Below are positions 35,687-43,569 of a stretch of DNA of 64,000 nt, one piece after another. This stretch comes from Streptomyces sp. NBC_01264 (GTDB lineage Bacteria > Actinomycetota > Actinomycetes > Streptomycetales > Streptomycetaceae): positions 1 to 64,000 of the forward strand of contig NZ_JAPEOX010000004.1 in the NCBI RefSeq assembly GCF_026340675.1. The letters run 5' to 3'. Both the position numbers and the translations under genes were made by a program. The notes under the pieces are model-generated. The model saw only the letters and a list, made by a program, of their open reading frames with translations, made no database searches and was not told where the DNA came from. Numbering within the stretch: position 1 is the stretch's first letter; each line of letters starts with the position of its first letter.

Positions 35687-35704
35687 TGTTGCGGGGCCTG
35701 CAAC
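35687..35704. repeat. Inverted repeat TGTTGC-N7-GCAAC
   Basis: Distant member of the family at 2911, 3644 and 3911, with the same 7-bp spacer. Confidence 0.55.
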
Positions 35705-35890
35705 TCCGGGCTCGCAACCGTGATCGGGAGCCGTACGGCGCCGTCGGCAGGTGACGGGAGCGCGGTGCGCGGCGGCGGACCTCGGCGCTCAACAGGCGGA
35801 CCGACCACGGTGGAACCCCCCGGACGAGCAGGTCCGAGGGGGAACACCGCAAGGAGGCTGGACTCAGGTCCCGAGCGCTGCGAACCGGGC

Positions 35891-35918
35891 GCCGACGTTC
35901 ACCGGACAGAATCGGACG
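35891..35918 (+). repeat. 28-bp direct repeat, copy 1
   Basis: It matches 36876-36903 in 26 of 28 positions; the shared core is CCGGACAGAATCGGACG. The two copies bracket the remnant and terminator at 36.4-36.8 kb. Confidence 0.75.
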
Positions 35919-36450
35919 GTCTCGGACACCACCGGACAGCGGTGGACGGCGCTGGCCCGAGTCCCGGTCGCGGATCCGGAGCAGTGGATGACCCCGGCCG
36001 GCCAGACGCCCGTGGAAGGCGGGACGGATGGGTGGGGTCCGAGGTGGTCGCGCAGGGTCCGTGCTGGCATCCGGGTCCGTGCCGGTGTCGGCGTCCGGGT
36101 CCGTGGCGCGGTCGGGGTCCGGGTCCGCGTCGGTGCGCGTCGCCGTGCCGTCGTCCGCGGGGGTGTCCTGGACGGTCTTTGACCCGGCGTCCGCCCCTGC
36201 GGCGTCCTTGTCGGCGTCCGCGTCGGCGTGCCGGGCCTGCTCCTCGCCGGCGGCGCGCGGGGCCCCGGCAGCATCGACGAGCGGGCTTGGGGACGGTGGG
36301 CGCCAGGACGAGGTCCTGCGGCCTGTCGGTGTCCGTCCGCACGGTCGGCCAGGGGAGAATCCGGACCGGAGCCCGTCCGCGCTCCTCGCACGTTGCGCGG
36401 GCGGGCCGTCCGCTTCTTCCCTGCCGGCAGCCGTGGGCGTGCCCCAGGTC

Positions 36451-36579
36451 TCACCGTCCGCTGGCGAGATCCTCGTAGGCGGCCACCGCCCGGCCGGCGA
36501 GCTCCTGTTCGACGGACTTAACGACCTTGAGGGCCTCCTGGTCCAGCCGCTCCGGGTCCAGGACCTCGAAGAGGCTGGT
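36451..36579 (-). pseudogene. 3' remnant of an unknown gene
   Basis: About 40 codons on the minus strand have clear coding character (LFEVLDPERLDQEALKVVKS, then VEQELAGRAVAAYEDLASGR and stop), but no start or ribosome binding site precedes them. Upstream sequence is hairpin-rich and not coding-like. It may be the tail of a lost or frameshifted gene whose Asp/Pro-rich continuation is in another frame at 36.0-36.4 kb. Confidence 0.4.
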
Positions 36580-36750
36580 AGAAGAGCCGACACCCCGCGC
36601 GGGTCTCCCGTGCGGGGTGCGGCCATATCCCCTGACACAGGGGCGGCAAGCGACGCTGATGCAGGGCACCTTCGGCCCCCTGCTTGCGTTGCGGGCGGCG
36701 GCTACGTCCGGCCACTTTCTGAACTGTAGAGAAGCCGCTTCGTCAACAGC

Positions 36751-36782
36751 AAGGCCCTTCACTCGGGCGAGTGAAGGGCCTT
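36751..36782. terminator. Perfect 14-bp hairpin
   Basis: AAGGCCCTTCACTC, a 4-nt loop and the exact complement form a very stable hairpin without a clear U-run. It should work in both directions. Confidence 0.75.
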
Positions 36783-36875
36783 AGGGCGGCCACGTACACG
36801 TGGCCCGGCGGGGCAGGCACTGGGTAGTGACCGCACCCGGACCCCACGCTTTCCCCGGGCCGGCCCTCGACGTCC

Positions 36876-36903
36876 GCCGAAGTTCGCCGGACAGAATCGG
36901 ACG
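36876..36903 (+). repeat. 28-bp direct repeat, copy 2
   Basis: Partner of 35891-35918. Confidence 0.75.
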
Positions 36904-37064
36904 CGCCCCGAACAGCCGGCCTGAGCCCTGGCCGCGGATCCAACGGGGCCCCGGGGCAAGGCGAGCGACGATGGGGCGGGAGGGCCGCGCTCGGCGCGGC
37001 GGGCCGCCTGGCAACGCAGCGAGGGTGGACCGCCGGACGGGCTGGCGAGGACGGTGATGAGGAG

Positions 37065-37436
37065 TTACGGGTGATCCGCGCTGTGCTTGCGGTCGGTCTG
37101 CTCCACGCAGGCACTCAGGCGGGCGACGGTACGGCGGACGTCGGCGACCGCATCGCGCAGGACCTCCTCCAGCGCCTCCCTCATGCTGTGGCCCTCGCGC
37201 TCGTTGGCGACCGCGCGGGCCGCGCCCACCTCGGTGCCTTCCAGCGTCACGGTGCCGGTCATGACGACGTCGTCGGAATCGTGCTCCGCCGGCTGGTAGT
37301 AGTACAGGGCGTCCTCGGGCGTGGCCCGGCGTACCTGGAGCGCGACGGTGTAGCCCTCGTGGACGAATTGGGCGGTGCCGTCGAGGTCGAGACGGAATCC
37401 CGGGTCGGCGGGGGCGCGGAGTTGACGCAGTTCCAT
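37065..37436 (-). CDS. Hypothetical protein
   Basis: The 123-residue protein starts with ATG at 37436, 5 bp after GGAAGA. An upstream ATG at 37463 has a weaker signal. The first 60 residues are beta-rich (FVHEGYTVALQVRRATPEDA). The rest is a helical, charged tail (REALEEVLRDAVADVRRTVA). It ends with VEQTDRKHSADHP. No family was recognised. It may be cotranscribed with the gene at 37497-37841, which ends 60 bp upstream. Confidence 0.65.
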   Translation of the reverse strand: MELRQLRAPADPGFRLDLDGTAQFVHEGYTVALQVRRATPEDALYYYQPAEHDSDDVVMTGTVTLEGTEVGAARAVANEREGHSMREALEEVLRDAVADVRRTVARLSACVEQTDRKHSADHP

Positions 37437-37496
37437 GCGGTCTTCCGTTCGTGATGGTGGCATCTTCTGCGGTAGGCGTGAGCCGGACGCTGTTGG

Positions 37497-37841
37497 TCAG
37501 TCGTCCAGGAGAGGGCCGTAGTGGTGCTGGTGCAGGTCGATGGCTTCGTGAATGTCGGCTTCGGTGAAGCCGCACGACTTGGGCGAGAGCGTGGCGCTGG
37601 AGAAGTCGATGGAGATGTCCAGCAGAACGCCCAGCAGGTCGTGGAGGTCGCGCGGGGGCAGGGTCAGGGTGTGGCGGGCGCTGCCGGGAAAGAGCTGGGC
37701 GGTGACGAGGTGGGCCAGGCAGTGCCAGGCCGGATCCGGTCGGCCGAGAAGGTCGGCGCACAGATGGCGGGCGATCGCGGTGGGCAGGGTGACGATCGGC
37801 GCGGCGAGCATGGCGTTCGGCCGGCAGCGGTAGCGGGCCAT
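37497..37841 (-). CDS. Hypothetical protein
   Basis: The 114-residue protein starts with ATG at 37841 behind AAGGAG. It is mainly helical and His-rich (ARHLCADLLGRPDPAWHCLA; ending LHQHHYGPLLDD). No metal site can be assigned with certainty. It lies between the tRNA-Asp remnant and the gene at 37065 on the same strand. Function is unknown. Confidence 0.65.
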   Translation of the reverse strand: MARYRCRPNAMLAAPIVTLPTAIARHLCADLLGRPDPAWHCLAHLVTAQLFPGSARHTLTLPPRDLHDLLGVLLDISIDFSSATLSPKSCGFTEADIHEAIDLHQHHYGPLLDD

Positions 37842-37890
37842 CTGTGCGCTCCTTGGGTAGTGGACGGCGGGGCCGGAACGTCGAGCGGGT

Positions 37891-37909
37891 GCTCCTGCGG
37901 GGACTCGAA
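37891..37909 (-). pseudogene. tRNA-Asp 3' fragment
   Basis: The 19 bp are identical to 13571-13589, the acceptor 3' strand and T-arm half of tRNA-Asp; identity stops abruptly inside the T-loop. In cassette A the whole tRNA-Asp sits 26 bp from tRNA-Glu. Here a gene and about 500 bp separate the fragment from tRNA-Glu. A recombination or integration event at a tRNA 3' end would leave such a scar. Confidence 0.7.
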
Positions 37910-37917
37910 TCGGGGAA

Positions 37918-38214
37918 TCACGAAGAGGCGTAGCCCACGAACAGCCAAGTGCCGTCATCCACCGGGATCGCACCGGCGGGCCCCCACTTGTCACGGATGC
38001 GCTCGTCATCGGTTTCCAGGAGGTTCTGGGCGCACGTCTCGGCGGCGTCCTGAGACATGGGGCTCTCCGTGATCAGCACGAAGTCGCGCTTCTCGGCGAT
38101 CGTCCCGGTGTACCCGCCGTGCCCGAACTCCCAGGCCGCGTCCTCCCTGGCGCTGAAGAACGCCGTTTCGACGTTCTCGCCCTCGCCGGTGGTGATGAAG
38201 TCGTAGGCCCCCAT
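37918..38214 (-). CDS. Small conserved-type hypothetical protein
   Basis: The 98-residue protein starts with ATG at 38214 behind GAGGAGC. It begins MGAYDFITTGEGENVETAFF and contains EFGHGGYTGTIAEKRDFVLI, a layout I associate with small actinophage and plasmid proteins of unknown function. The gene lies exactly in the DNA that separates the tRNA-Asp fragment from tRNA-Glu in cassette B, so it may have arrived with that insertion. Confidence 0.7.
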   Translation of the reverse strand: MGAYDFITTGEGENVETAFFSAREDAAWEFGHGGYTGTIAEKRDFVLITESPMSQDAAETCAQNLLETDDERIRDKWGPAGAIPVDDGTWLFVGYASS

Positions 38215-38441
38215 GGTTCATGCTCCTCTCCGGCAGCGCCGTGATACGGCCGCCCGGAAGGGCGGCGGGACAAGTCCCCGTAGAGCCGCTCGGGATGCGG
38301 AAGGGCGTGACGACCGCTTCGGCGGGCGACGGGGCGGGAAGCGAGTCGGGGCGCGGTCGTCTCAGACCGGGCGGGTCGCCTGTCCCGCAGTGGCAGGGGT
38401 CGGGCCACCGCTCGCGGGGAGCTGTGTTGAGACGTGGTGCG

Positions 38442-38517
38442 TACCCTCGGCGGGATTCGAACCCGCGGCCTCCCCATGGAGAGTGGGGCGAGATGAGCCG
38501 GACTACTCCACGAGGGC
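38442..38517 (-). tRNA. tRNA-Glu-like (CUC), cassette copy B
   Basis: Sequence and fold are identical to 13667-13742, including C at position 37 and the 13-nt D-loop. Perfect conservation beside a diverged spacer argues for function or recent gene conversion. Confidence 0.7.
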
Positions 38518-38881
38518 GTGGCTTCCCGCCGGCGACCGGGGACCAGATCGGATAGGGCCCACGAGGGGCTTGCTCGTCACCTTCCCCGGCCGGGGCGGGG
38601 CCGCCTTTGGCCCCTCCCCAGGGACCGCGAGCGACGCGTGCCAGCGGACCGGGTCCGCCGGGGGAAGCATCACCTTCCCGCTGGCACGTCGTGAACTCTG
38701 CGGGTACTGCTCCCGCTCCTCCCCCACACGGGGGCGTGCTGCTGACACCACGAGTCCCAGAGGGCGCGCTTTCCCTCCTTCAACCCGCGCCGGGGATCAA
38801 CCGGGCAGGTTCGTTCTGGTGTGCTGGTGCGCGCCCTCTCAACGGGGACGTCGCCTCTGGAGGGGCGCGTACCAACACATA
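38518..38881. other. Conserved inter-tRNA spacer, copy B
   Basis: Counterpart of 13743-14105. The minus-strand frame seen in copy A is open here too, but runs on into the tRNA-Glu gene instead of stopping. Confidence 0.4.
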
Positions 38882-38955
38882 GCGATCCGAGGGGACTTGA
38901 ACCCCTGACCCTCCCCCGGCGTGGGGGCCGCTCTACCGGACTGAGCTACGGACCT
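38882..38955 (-). tRNA. tRNA-like gene, anticodon uncertain, copy B
   Basis: It differs from copy A in the D-loop and at acceptor position 6 (C-G instead of U-G), keeping the fold. The anticodon arm again has A33 and a nominal CGC anticodon, so decoding ability is doubtful. Confidence 0.6.
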
Positions 38956-39030
38956 GCCGGACGGAACGAATCGGCCGCTCCGTACCGTCCAGCGCCGAAG
39001 AGGACCGATCGACCCCCTTTGACGTTTCTA

Positions 39031-39069
39031 ACTATACACAACCATACTGGTTGCGTCAAGTTTTACGCG
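39031..39069 (-). promoter_or_regulatory. CGCGTAWAAC-family promoter P4 (tRNA cassette B)
   Basis: CGCGTAAAAC (39069-39060), -35 TTGACG (39059-39054), 17 bp, -10 TATAGT (39036-39031). Its -10 is the closest in the family to the sigma70 consensus, as expected for a stable RNA promoter. Confidence 0.88.
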
Positions 39070-39250
39070 CCACGCATTGAGGATGCCCCCAACTCGCATC
39101 GGGCTGCCGCAGCCAGCCGGAAACCCTCTCGGATAGACGGGCGGGCGCGGCTGGCGCGGAGAGCCCCGAGGGGACGCCGCGGAACAGCCAGCCCACCACA
39201 CGCCATAAGAGCGCCGAGCACCACGGCAGCGGCGAGCGACGCGTTCTCGG

Positions 39251-39282
39251 CGTCCGCCCAGGTCTCGCGACCTGGGCGGACG
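39251..39282. terminator. Hairpin terminator
   Basis: CGTCCGCCCAGGT, loop CTCGCG and the exact complement form a 13-bp stem directly after the stop codon of the leftward lipoprotein gene. Confidence 0.8.
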
Positions 39283-39283
39283 G

Positions 39284-39922
39284 CTACTTCTTAGCCTGAT
39301 CAGCAGCCGTGGCTGTGGCGCGGTCGCCGTCCTGCACCTGCTGCAACCGCTTGAGGGTCGCGGCCAGTACATCGTGGACGCCTGTGGTGTCCGCCCCCGC
39401 GCCTTCGATCTTCACCCGGAGGTTGACGTTGCCCGAGCGGCTGAACGCGTAGATCGTGTCCTCGCTCTTTCCGGGGTTCACGACGAAGGCGGAGTCCTCA
39501 CCGACCGGCTCTTCGGGAGCCTTTTCCTTCGACGACTCTGCGCCCTTCCAAGCCGCGTAGGCGGCCTTGGAGTTCTCTGGCGTGTCGTAGAGGCAGATGT
39601 CGACGTCCATCATGTTGTTGGTCGAGCCCTCGTAGGTGAACCATGCGCTGCCGGCGCGTACCCACCCCGTGGGTGAGGACTTGCTTTGCGACCCGGCGCA
39701 GACCGTGCCGTCCGAGGCCACGCGCTTGCCCTTGTACGGCTCCCAGCCCGAGAGTACTTCGCCCGCGCCCGGGAGGGCCTGCGTGATCTCACCCTGATCG
39801 AGCGCCTTTGTTATCGGCTTCGCTGCCGCGTCCTGCGAGGTGTCGGACGAGCAGGCGGAAAGCGTGGCGATGCCCAGGCCCAGGACGACAGCGACGGCGG
39901 CGGTAGCTCGTGTGCGTGACAT
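39284..39922 (-). CDS. Putative lipoprotein
   Basis: The 212-residue protein has a lipoprotein signal: MSRTRATAAVAVVLGLGI then lipobox LSAC-S with the lipidated Cys near residue 24. The mature domain has two cysteines (DGTVCAGSQS, MDVDICLYD) and a compact alpha/beta pattern like extracellular sensor-type lipoproteins of actinobacteria. The ATG at 39922 is 6 bp after TAGGGT (leaderless); a GTG at 39928 is the alternative. A hairpin terminator abuts its stop. It is predicted to be outside the cell, membrane-anchored. Confidence 0.8.
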   Translation of the reverse strand: MSRTRATAAVAVVLGLGIATLSACSSDTSQDAAAKPITKALDQGEITQALPGAGEVLSGWEPYKGKRVASDGTVCAGSQSKSSPTGWVRAGSAWFTYEGSTNNMMDVDICLYDTPENSKAAYAAWKGAESSKEKAPEEPVGEDSAFVVNPGKSEDTIYAFSRSGNVNLRVKIEGAGADTTGVHDVLAATLKRLQQVQDGDRATATAADQAKK

Positions 39923-40086
39923 GAGCACACCCTAATTCGCCGTACGGACATCCTGTCATCCGGTCTGGACGGGGAGATCTGGAGCGCTCCGGGGGGCGTC
40001 GTCGCTCACGGCCCGTCGCCAGCCGGCAGAACCCGCACGGGAGGTCCCCTGGCCTGAGGGCGAAGCAGGGTCAGCGAGTTGACCGG

Positions 40087-41892
40087 TCACCGTTCGGCAC
40101 CTGATTCTGTGGCACCGGCGTCCCGGAGGGTGGAGGCCTCCCGGTCGAGGTTCTCGGCCAGCGTCTGGTGGCGGTCGTGCAGGGCCTGCCACGCCGGGGG
40201 CGGTTCGGGTTCGCGGACCGCGTCGCCGTCCCAGATCGGGCCAGGTGTGAAGACGGTGTGCATCTGCTCCCGCAGCTCTCGTTCTTCCTCGCTGGTCGCG
40301 CGCACCGGGGTTCCGCTGTGCAGGTCGACGACGTCCTTAGCCCCCAGTGGTGTGACCAGGCCGTTGCCCAGAAGGTGGACGATGCGCACGGTCCACCACT
40401 GGGAGTTCTGATGGTCGAGGCTGGAGGCGTCCCGTGCCATGTCCAGCGCCGACAGCGCGCCCCGGCGTCGGACCTGCCCGAGCAGCTCGTGATGGAGATC
40501 GGTCAGCCGCGGCCGCTTGCGGGACCGCGGCTCAGCAGGAAGCGGGGGCAGGTTGACGGCCCCGCGCATCACCTGGTGCATGCCGCTTACGCAGGCGTCC
40601 TGGTAACGCCAGTGCCACCCGCGCTCCCGGTCGGGCCGGTCGGCCAGCTCCAGGAGCCCGGGACACACGGAACACAGGCGCAGGCTCAGCGGATCGGACT
40701 TCGCGCTGTCCTCGCGCTCGGGCCACCACTGTCGGGCTTCCCCGGCGGGCCGACCGCAGAGTGAGCAGCCGGACGAATGGTGAGGCTGCTGCGCGAGTGC
40801 GGCCCTGGTCTCCCGGAGCGTCCAGCGCAGCGGCTGGTACCAGCCGAACGATTCGTTGTCGCTGCGCCCCAGCTGCGAGCACAGCCGGCACAGGCCGATG
40901 CGGGACTGGCTGGCTGCTTCCCCCCGCGGGGCGACGCGCTCGCTCGGCTCGGCGCGCTGACACCAGGAGCAGTGTTCCAGCGGCTCCGGATCCGTCGGCT
41001 CCTCGTACGGGCCGGTGGGCGGGGCTGCGCGGGTCAGGTCTCGCTTCTCGCTGAACAGCACGGTGCCTTGGGCGCCGCCGTGCGACTGGAAGAGCCGCAG
41101 GACTTTGCTGCGGCCGGCGAGCGCCATGCGGGTCTGGAAGTGCCCGTAACCCCGGAGGTCCCAGGCGCGATCGCGTTCGCGACGGTCGTCAGCCGCGTCA
41201 CGCAGGCGCAGTTCGGCCTTGTGCTGCTCGGCCGGGTCATCGAGCCGGGGGCACAGGACGACTGCGAGATCCACGTGGAGGAGGGGGTCTCGCTGCGGGT
41301 CCGCGTAGTCGCCTGCTGTTCGGATCTCCTTGACCCACCAGAGGTGGGCGTCGGGGTCGGCATTGATGGCGGCCGCGGCCTTGACGACCTTGGCCACGAG
41401 GGCGTCCGCGCGCTTTCGGGTGGATGGTCGTCGTCCGGAGGCGTGTCCGAGGCTGCGTCCCTTCGGCGTCAGTTCCCAGCGCCGGTCGTCCCGGTGATAG
41501 CACTCGAGGTCCCCGCACTCGTAGCAGGCGTCGCGCCTGCCGGGAGAGGTGAGGTATCCCGCGCGCACCATCTGCTTGAGGTAGTGCTCGGCGTCGATCG
41601 TGCTGACCTGTGCGAGGCGTTCGACGTCCCGTACCTGCAGCCCCCAGGAGTCGCCGCGTTTGAGAAGGTCGCGGGTCACCCGCAGCGGCCGGCCGAACCG
41701 GGTCTCGGCCAGGTCGACGAAGACCTCTCCCTCGAACCGGCCGATGCCGCCGAGCGGAGCCAGGGCAGGGCCCTGGTCCTCGCGCGCGTACTTGGTCGCC
41801 ACCTCCTTCAAGATGCCGAGGAGTCCGCCGGTGAACGAGTCGTCGTTCTCTCCGGGGGCCCTGCGAGGGGCCTGGTCGTCGTCGGTGGCCAC
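40087..41892 (-). CDS. Winged-helix, zinc-cluster protein
   Basis: The 601-residue protein starts with GTG at 41892 behind GAGGAGA. Residues 50-160 include a winged-helix-like part (VERLAQVSTIDAEHYLKQMV) with a Cys pair (ACYECGDLECYHRDD). Residues 180-260 (KEIRTAGDYADPQRDPLLHV) faintly recall a nucleotidyltransferase core, but only one clear acidic position is seen. Two zinc clusters follow: CSWCQR with CRLCSQLG, and CSLCGRP with CSVCPG. The C-terminus contains another helix-turn-helix-like segment (GALSALDMARDASSLDHQNS). It is 29 bp downstream of the gene at 41922, so they form an operon. A DNA-binding or regulatory role is inferred. Confidence 0.75.
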   Translation of the reverse strand: MATDDDQAPRRAPGENDDSFTGGLLGILKEVATKYAREDQGPALAPLGGIGRFEGEVFVDLAETRFGRPLRVTRDLLKRGDSWGLQVRDVERLAQVSTIDAEHYLKQMVRAGYLTSPGRRDACYECGDLECYHRDDRRWELTPKGRSLGHASGRRPSTRKRADALVAKVVKAAAAINADPDAHLWWVKEIRTAGDYADPQRDPLLHVDLAVVLCPRLDDPAEQHKAELRLRDAADDRRERDRAWDLRGYGHFQTRMALAGRSKVLRLFQSHGGAQGTVLFSEKRDLTRAAPPTGPYEEPTDPEPLEHCSWCQRAEPSERVAPRGEAASQSRIGLCRLCSQLGRSDNESFGWYQPLRWTLRETRAALAQQPHHSSGCSLCGRPAGEARQWWPEREDSAKSDPLSLRLCSVCPGLLELADRPDRERGWHWRYQDACVSGMHQVMRGAVNLPPLPAEPRSRKRPRLTDLHHELLGQVRRRGALSALDMARDASSLDHQNSQWWTVRIVHLLGNGLVTPLGAKDVVDLHSGTPVRATSEEERELREQMHTVFTPGPIWDGDAVREPEPPPAWQALHDRHQTLAENLDREASTLRDAGATESGAER

Positions 41893-41921
41893 GGCGGCTC
41901 TCCTCGTCCGGTGGTGCGTGT

Positions 41922-43121
41922 TCACGGAGTGGGGTTCCAGCCGAGCGCCCTGGCGATGACCGGTACACCGATCGACAGGGTGAACACCGGGCCCAGGGCG
42001 TCGGCGTCCAGGGTGCTGCCCACCTGGTCGAAGTGGTCGGCCAGGGTGCCCTCTTCGAAGCCGTCTTCCAGGAGGTTCCACGGCGAGCGGCCCGCGGGGC
42101 GCTCGCGTTCCTGGGTGGCTGCGGTGACGGCATAGCAGATCGCCGCCGGCCACAACTGCTCCACCAGGTAATCCCGGTGGCCCCTGGTGGCCCCTTCCTC
42201 TTCCCCCTCGTCCTCGTCCAGCTCCAGGCTGGCGGCCAACTCCGTGCGGTAGTGGTCGCGCAGGTCGGGATGGGCCCGTTCCACGGCTGCTACGAGCGTG
42301 GCCAAGCTGGTGCCGGGCGCGAGGCCCTCAAGCGCCGGAGGCAGGTCGCCGGGGGGAAGCCACACCCACACCTGATCCGGGTCGGACCAGTGCGGTAGCG
42401 GCCAGCGGAAGCCGCCTGCGCCCTTGAGGCGCTCTTCGAGTGCCGGGCCCCCCGCGCAGGCCAGGAGGGCCGTCACCGCCGACCAGCCGGCGGGCGCGGC
42501 GAGGTCGTTGTCGGTCATCGCGTCGATGGCGTAGGCCAGGCGCAGGGGGTGGCCGCCGAGGATGTCGCCGTCGAAGACGCAGAAGGGACAGACCAGGAGG
42601 CGGTCGGACTCGGTCGGCGGAAGCAGGTGGGCCGAGGGGTAGCTGTCACCACACAGTGCGCACGTCGCGCTGTTGATCAGCTTGGAGACCTCGGCAGCGC
42701 GGGCCAGCGCGAGCTGCTCGCTCACCTGGCGGACCAGGTCGGCGCCAGGGGTGGTGCCGGGGAGCTCGAGGACCATCGCTTCCCGCGAGGTGGGGATCTT
42801 GGGGGAGATGAAGCACAGCTCAGGCACGACCGTGAGGTCGTACTGGTCCGCGTCGTCGGGATCCGCTTCGCTGTCCGCTGCTCCTGGGCGGGAGAGCAGG
42901 GACTGCACCGGGCCGAGCCAGCCGGTCCAGACACCGCCTTCGGGGAAACCGTCATGCTCCACCGGCCAACCAGCGGCCCCGAAGGACCGGACCAGTCCTT
43001 GCTGGATATCGGCCGTCAAGATGTCCCTGGGCTCGGACGCGTGGATCCGGGCAGCGCGGGCGTGGCTGCCTTCGCCTGCCTCGGCGCGCACGGCCAGCTT
43101 CTTCTTACGGTTTCGGGTCAT
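41922..43121 (-). CDS. Hypothetical protein with zinc cluster
   Basis: The 399-residue protein starts at ATG 43121 with a basic N-terminus (MTRNRKKKLAVRAEAGEGSH). CALCGDSYPSAHLL and CPFCVFDGD near residue 170-200 form a four-Cys zinc site. The rest is acidic and helical (AASLELDEDEGEEEGATRG). It is the first gene of an operon with 40087-41892, and both carry Cys-pair clusters, so they may act together. No family was recognised and no enzymatic motif is visible. Confidence 0.72.
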   Translation of the reverse strand: MTRNRKKKLAVRAEAGEGSHARAARIHASEPRDILTADIQQGLVRSFGAAGWPVEHDGFPEGGVWTGWLGPVQSLLSRPGAADSEADPDDADQYDLTVVPELCFISPKIPTSREAMVLELPGTTPGADLVRQVSEQLALARAAEVSKLINSATCALCGDSYPSAHLLPPTESDRLLVCPFCVFDGDILGGHPLRLAYAIDAMTDNDLAAPAGWSAVTALLACAGGPALEERLKGAGGFRWPLPHWSDPDQVWVWLPPGDLPPALEGLAPGTSLATLVAAVERAHPDLRDHYRTELAASLELDEDEGEEEGATRGHRDYLVEQLWPAAICYAVTAATQERERPAGRSPWNLLEDGFEEGTLADHFDQVGSTLDADALGPVFTLSIGVPVIARALGWNPTP

Positions 43122-43569
43122 GGGTGCTCGTCATCCCGTGCGGTCCCACGTCCCGCACTTCGGAGTCCAAGCGCAGGTGGTCACAGTGAGATTCGACAGA
43201 ACCTTGTCCGCCGGCGCCGCTGGCCACGTGGGGGCCTACAGCATCGGATTCAGGCGGTCACAAACGCCGCACTGACCGTAGCGTGCGGGTCCCGTGCCGG
43301 GCAACCGGCTCCGGTGAAACCCCGGCCCGTGGTAGGGCGGGCGTCGGGGTCGCGGTCGTGAGTGTCGCCCGAACGCCGCATCGGGCGAGCGGGGCTGCCG
43401 AGTGCGTGGAGGGCCCTTCGTCGAGGTGTCAGGCGACTTCTGCGAACCCGGCGCCCCCGGTGTCCAGACTCGCGGTCGGGCACGGAGGTGGTCGTGGGGC
43501 GGGTGGCGGGCGGGAGACGTCCGTGAGGTCCTCTCCTCGGCGCGCGGGGGCGACGAGCCCGTTCGTGGC
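43122..43569. other. Intergenic
   Basis: No gene or clear regulatory site was seen in this stretch between two leftward transcription units. Confidence 0.5.

Larger units (their letters stand above)
34491..36450. other. Long gap with remnants and low complexity
   Basis: No intact gene is supported. On the plus strand about 34740-34979 encodes a coding-like stretch (ATLALLRREDADAHRLFPPG) that ends at TAG 34977-34979 but has no start, probably a gene remnant. About 35000-35300 is CTG-rich low complexity. An inverted repeat TGTTGC-N7-GCAAC lies at 35687-35704. About 36050-36180 is a GGGTCC(G)-rich quasi-repeat that would encode an Asp/Pro/Thr-rich linker on the minus strand. Confidence 0.45.
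38435..39075. repeat. tRNA cassette, copy B
   Basis: Direct repeat of 13660-14300 with its own promoter, tRNA-like gene, spacer and tRNA-Glu. It lacks an intact tRNA-Asp. Confidence 0.9.

Noticed and set aside
40087..41892. A firm nucleotidyltransferase call
   Set aside because: The GDYADPQRDPLLHVDLAV stretch lacks the full Gly-Ser/Gly and Asp-x-Asp pattern of active enzymes.
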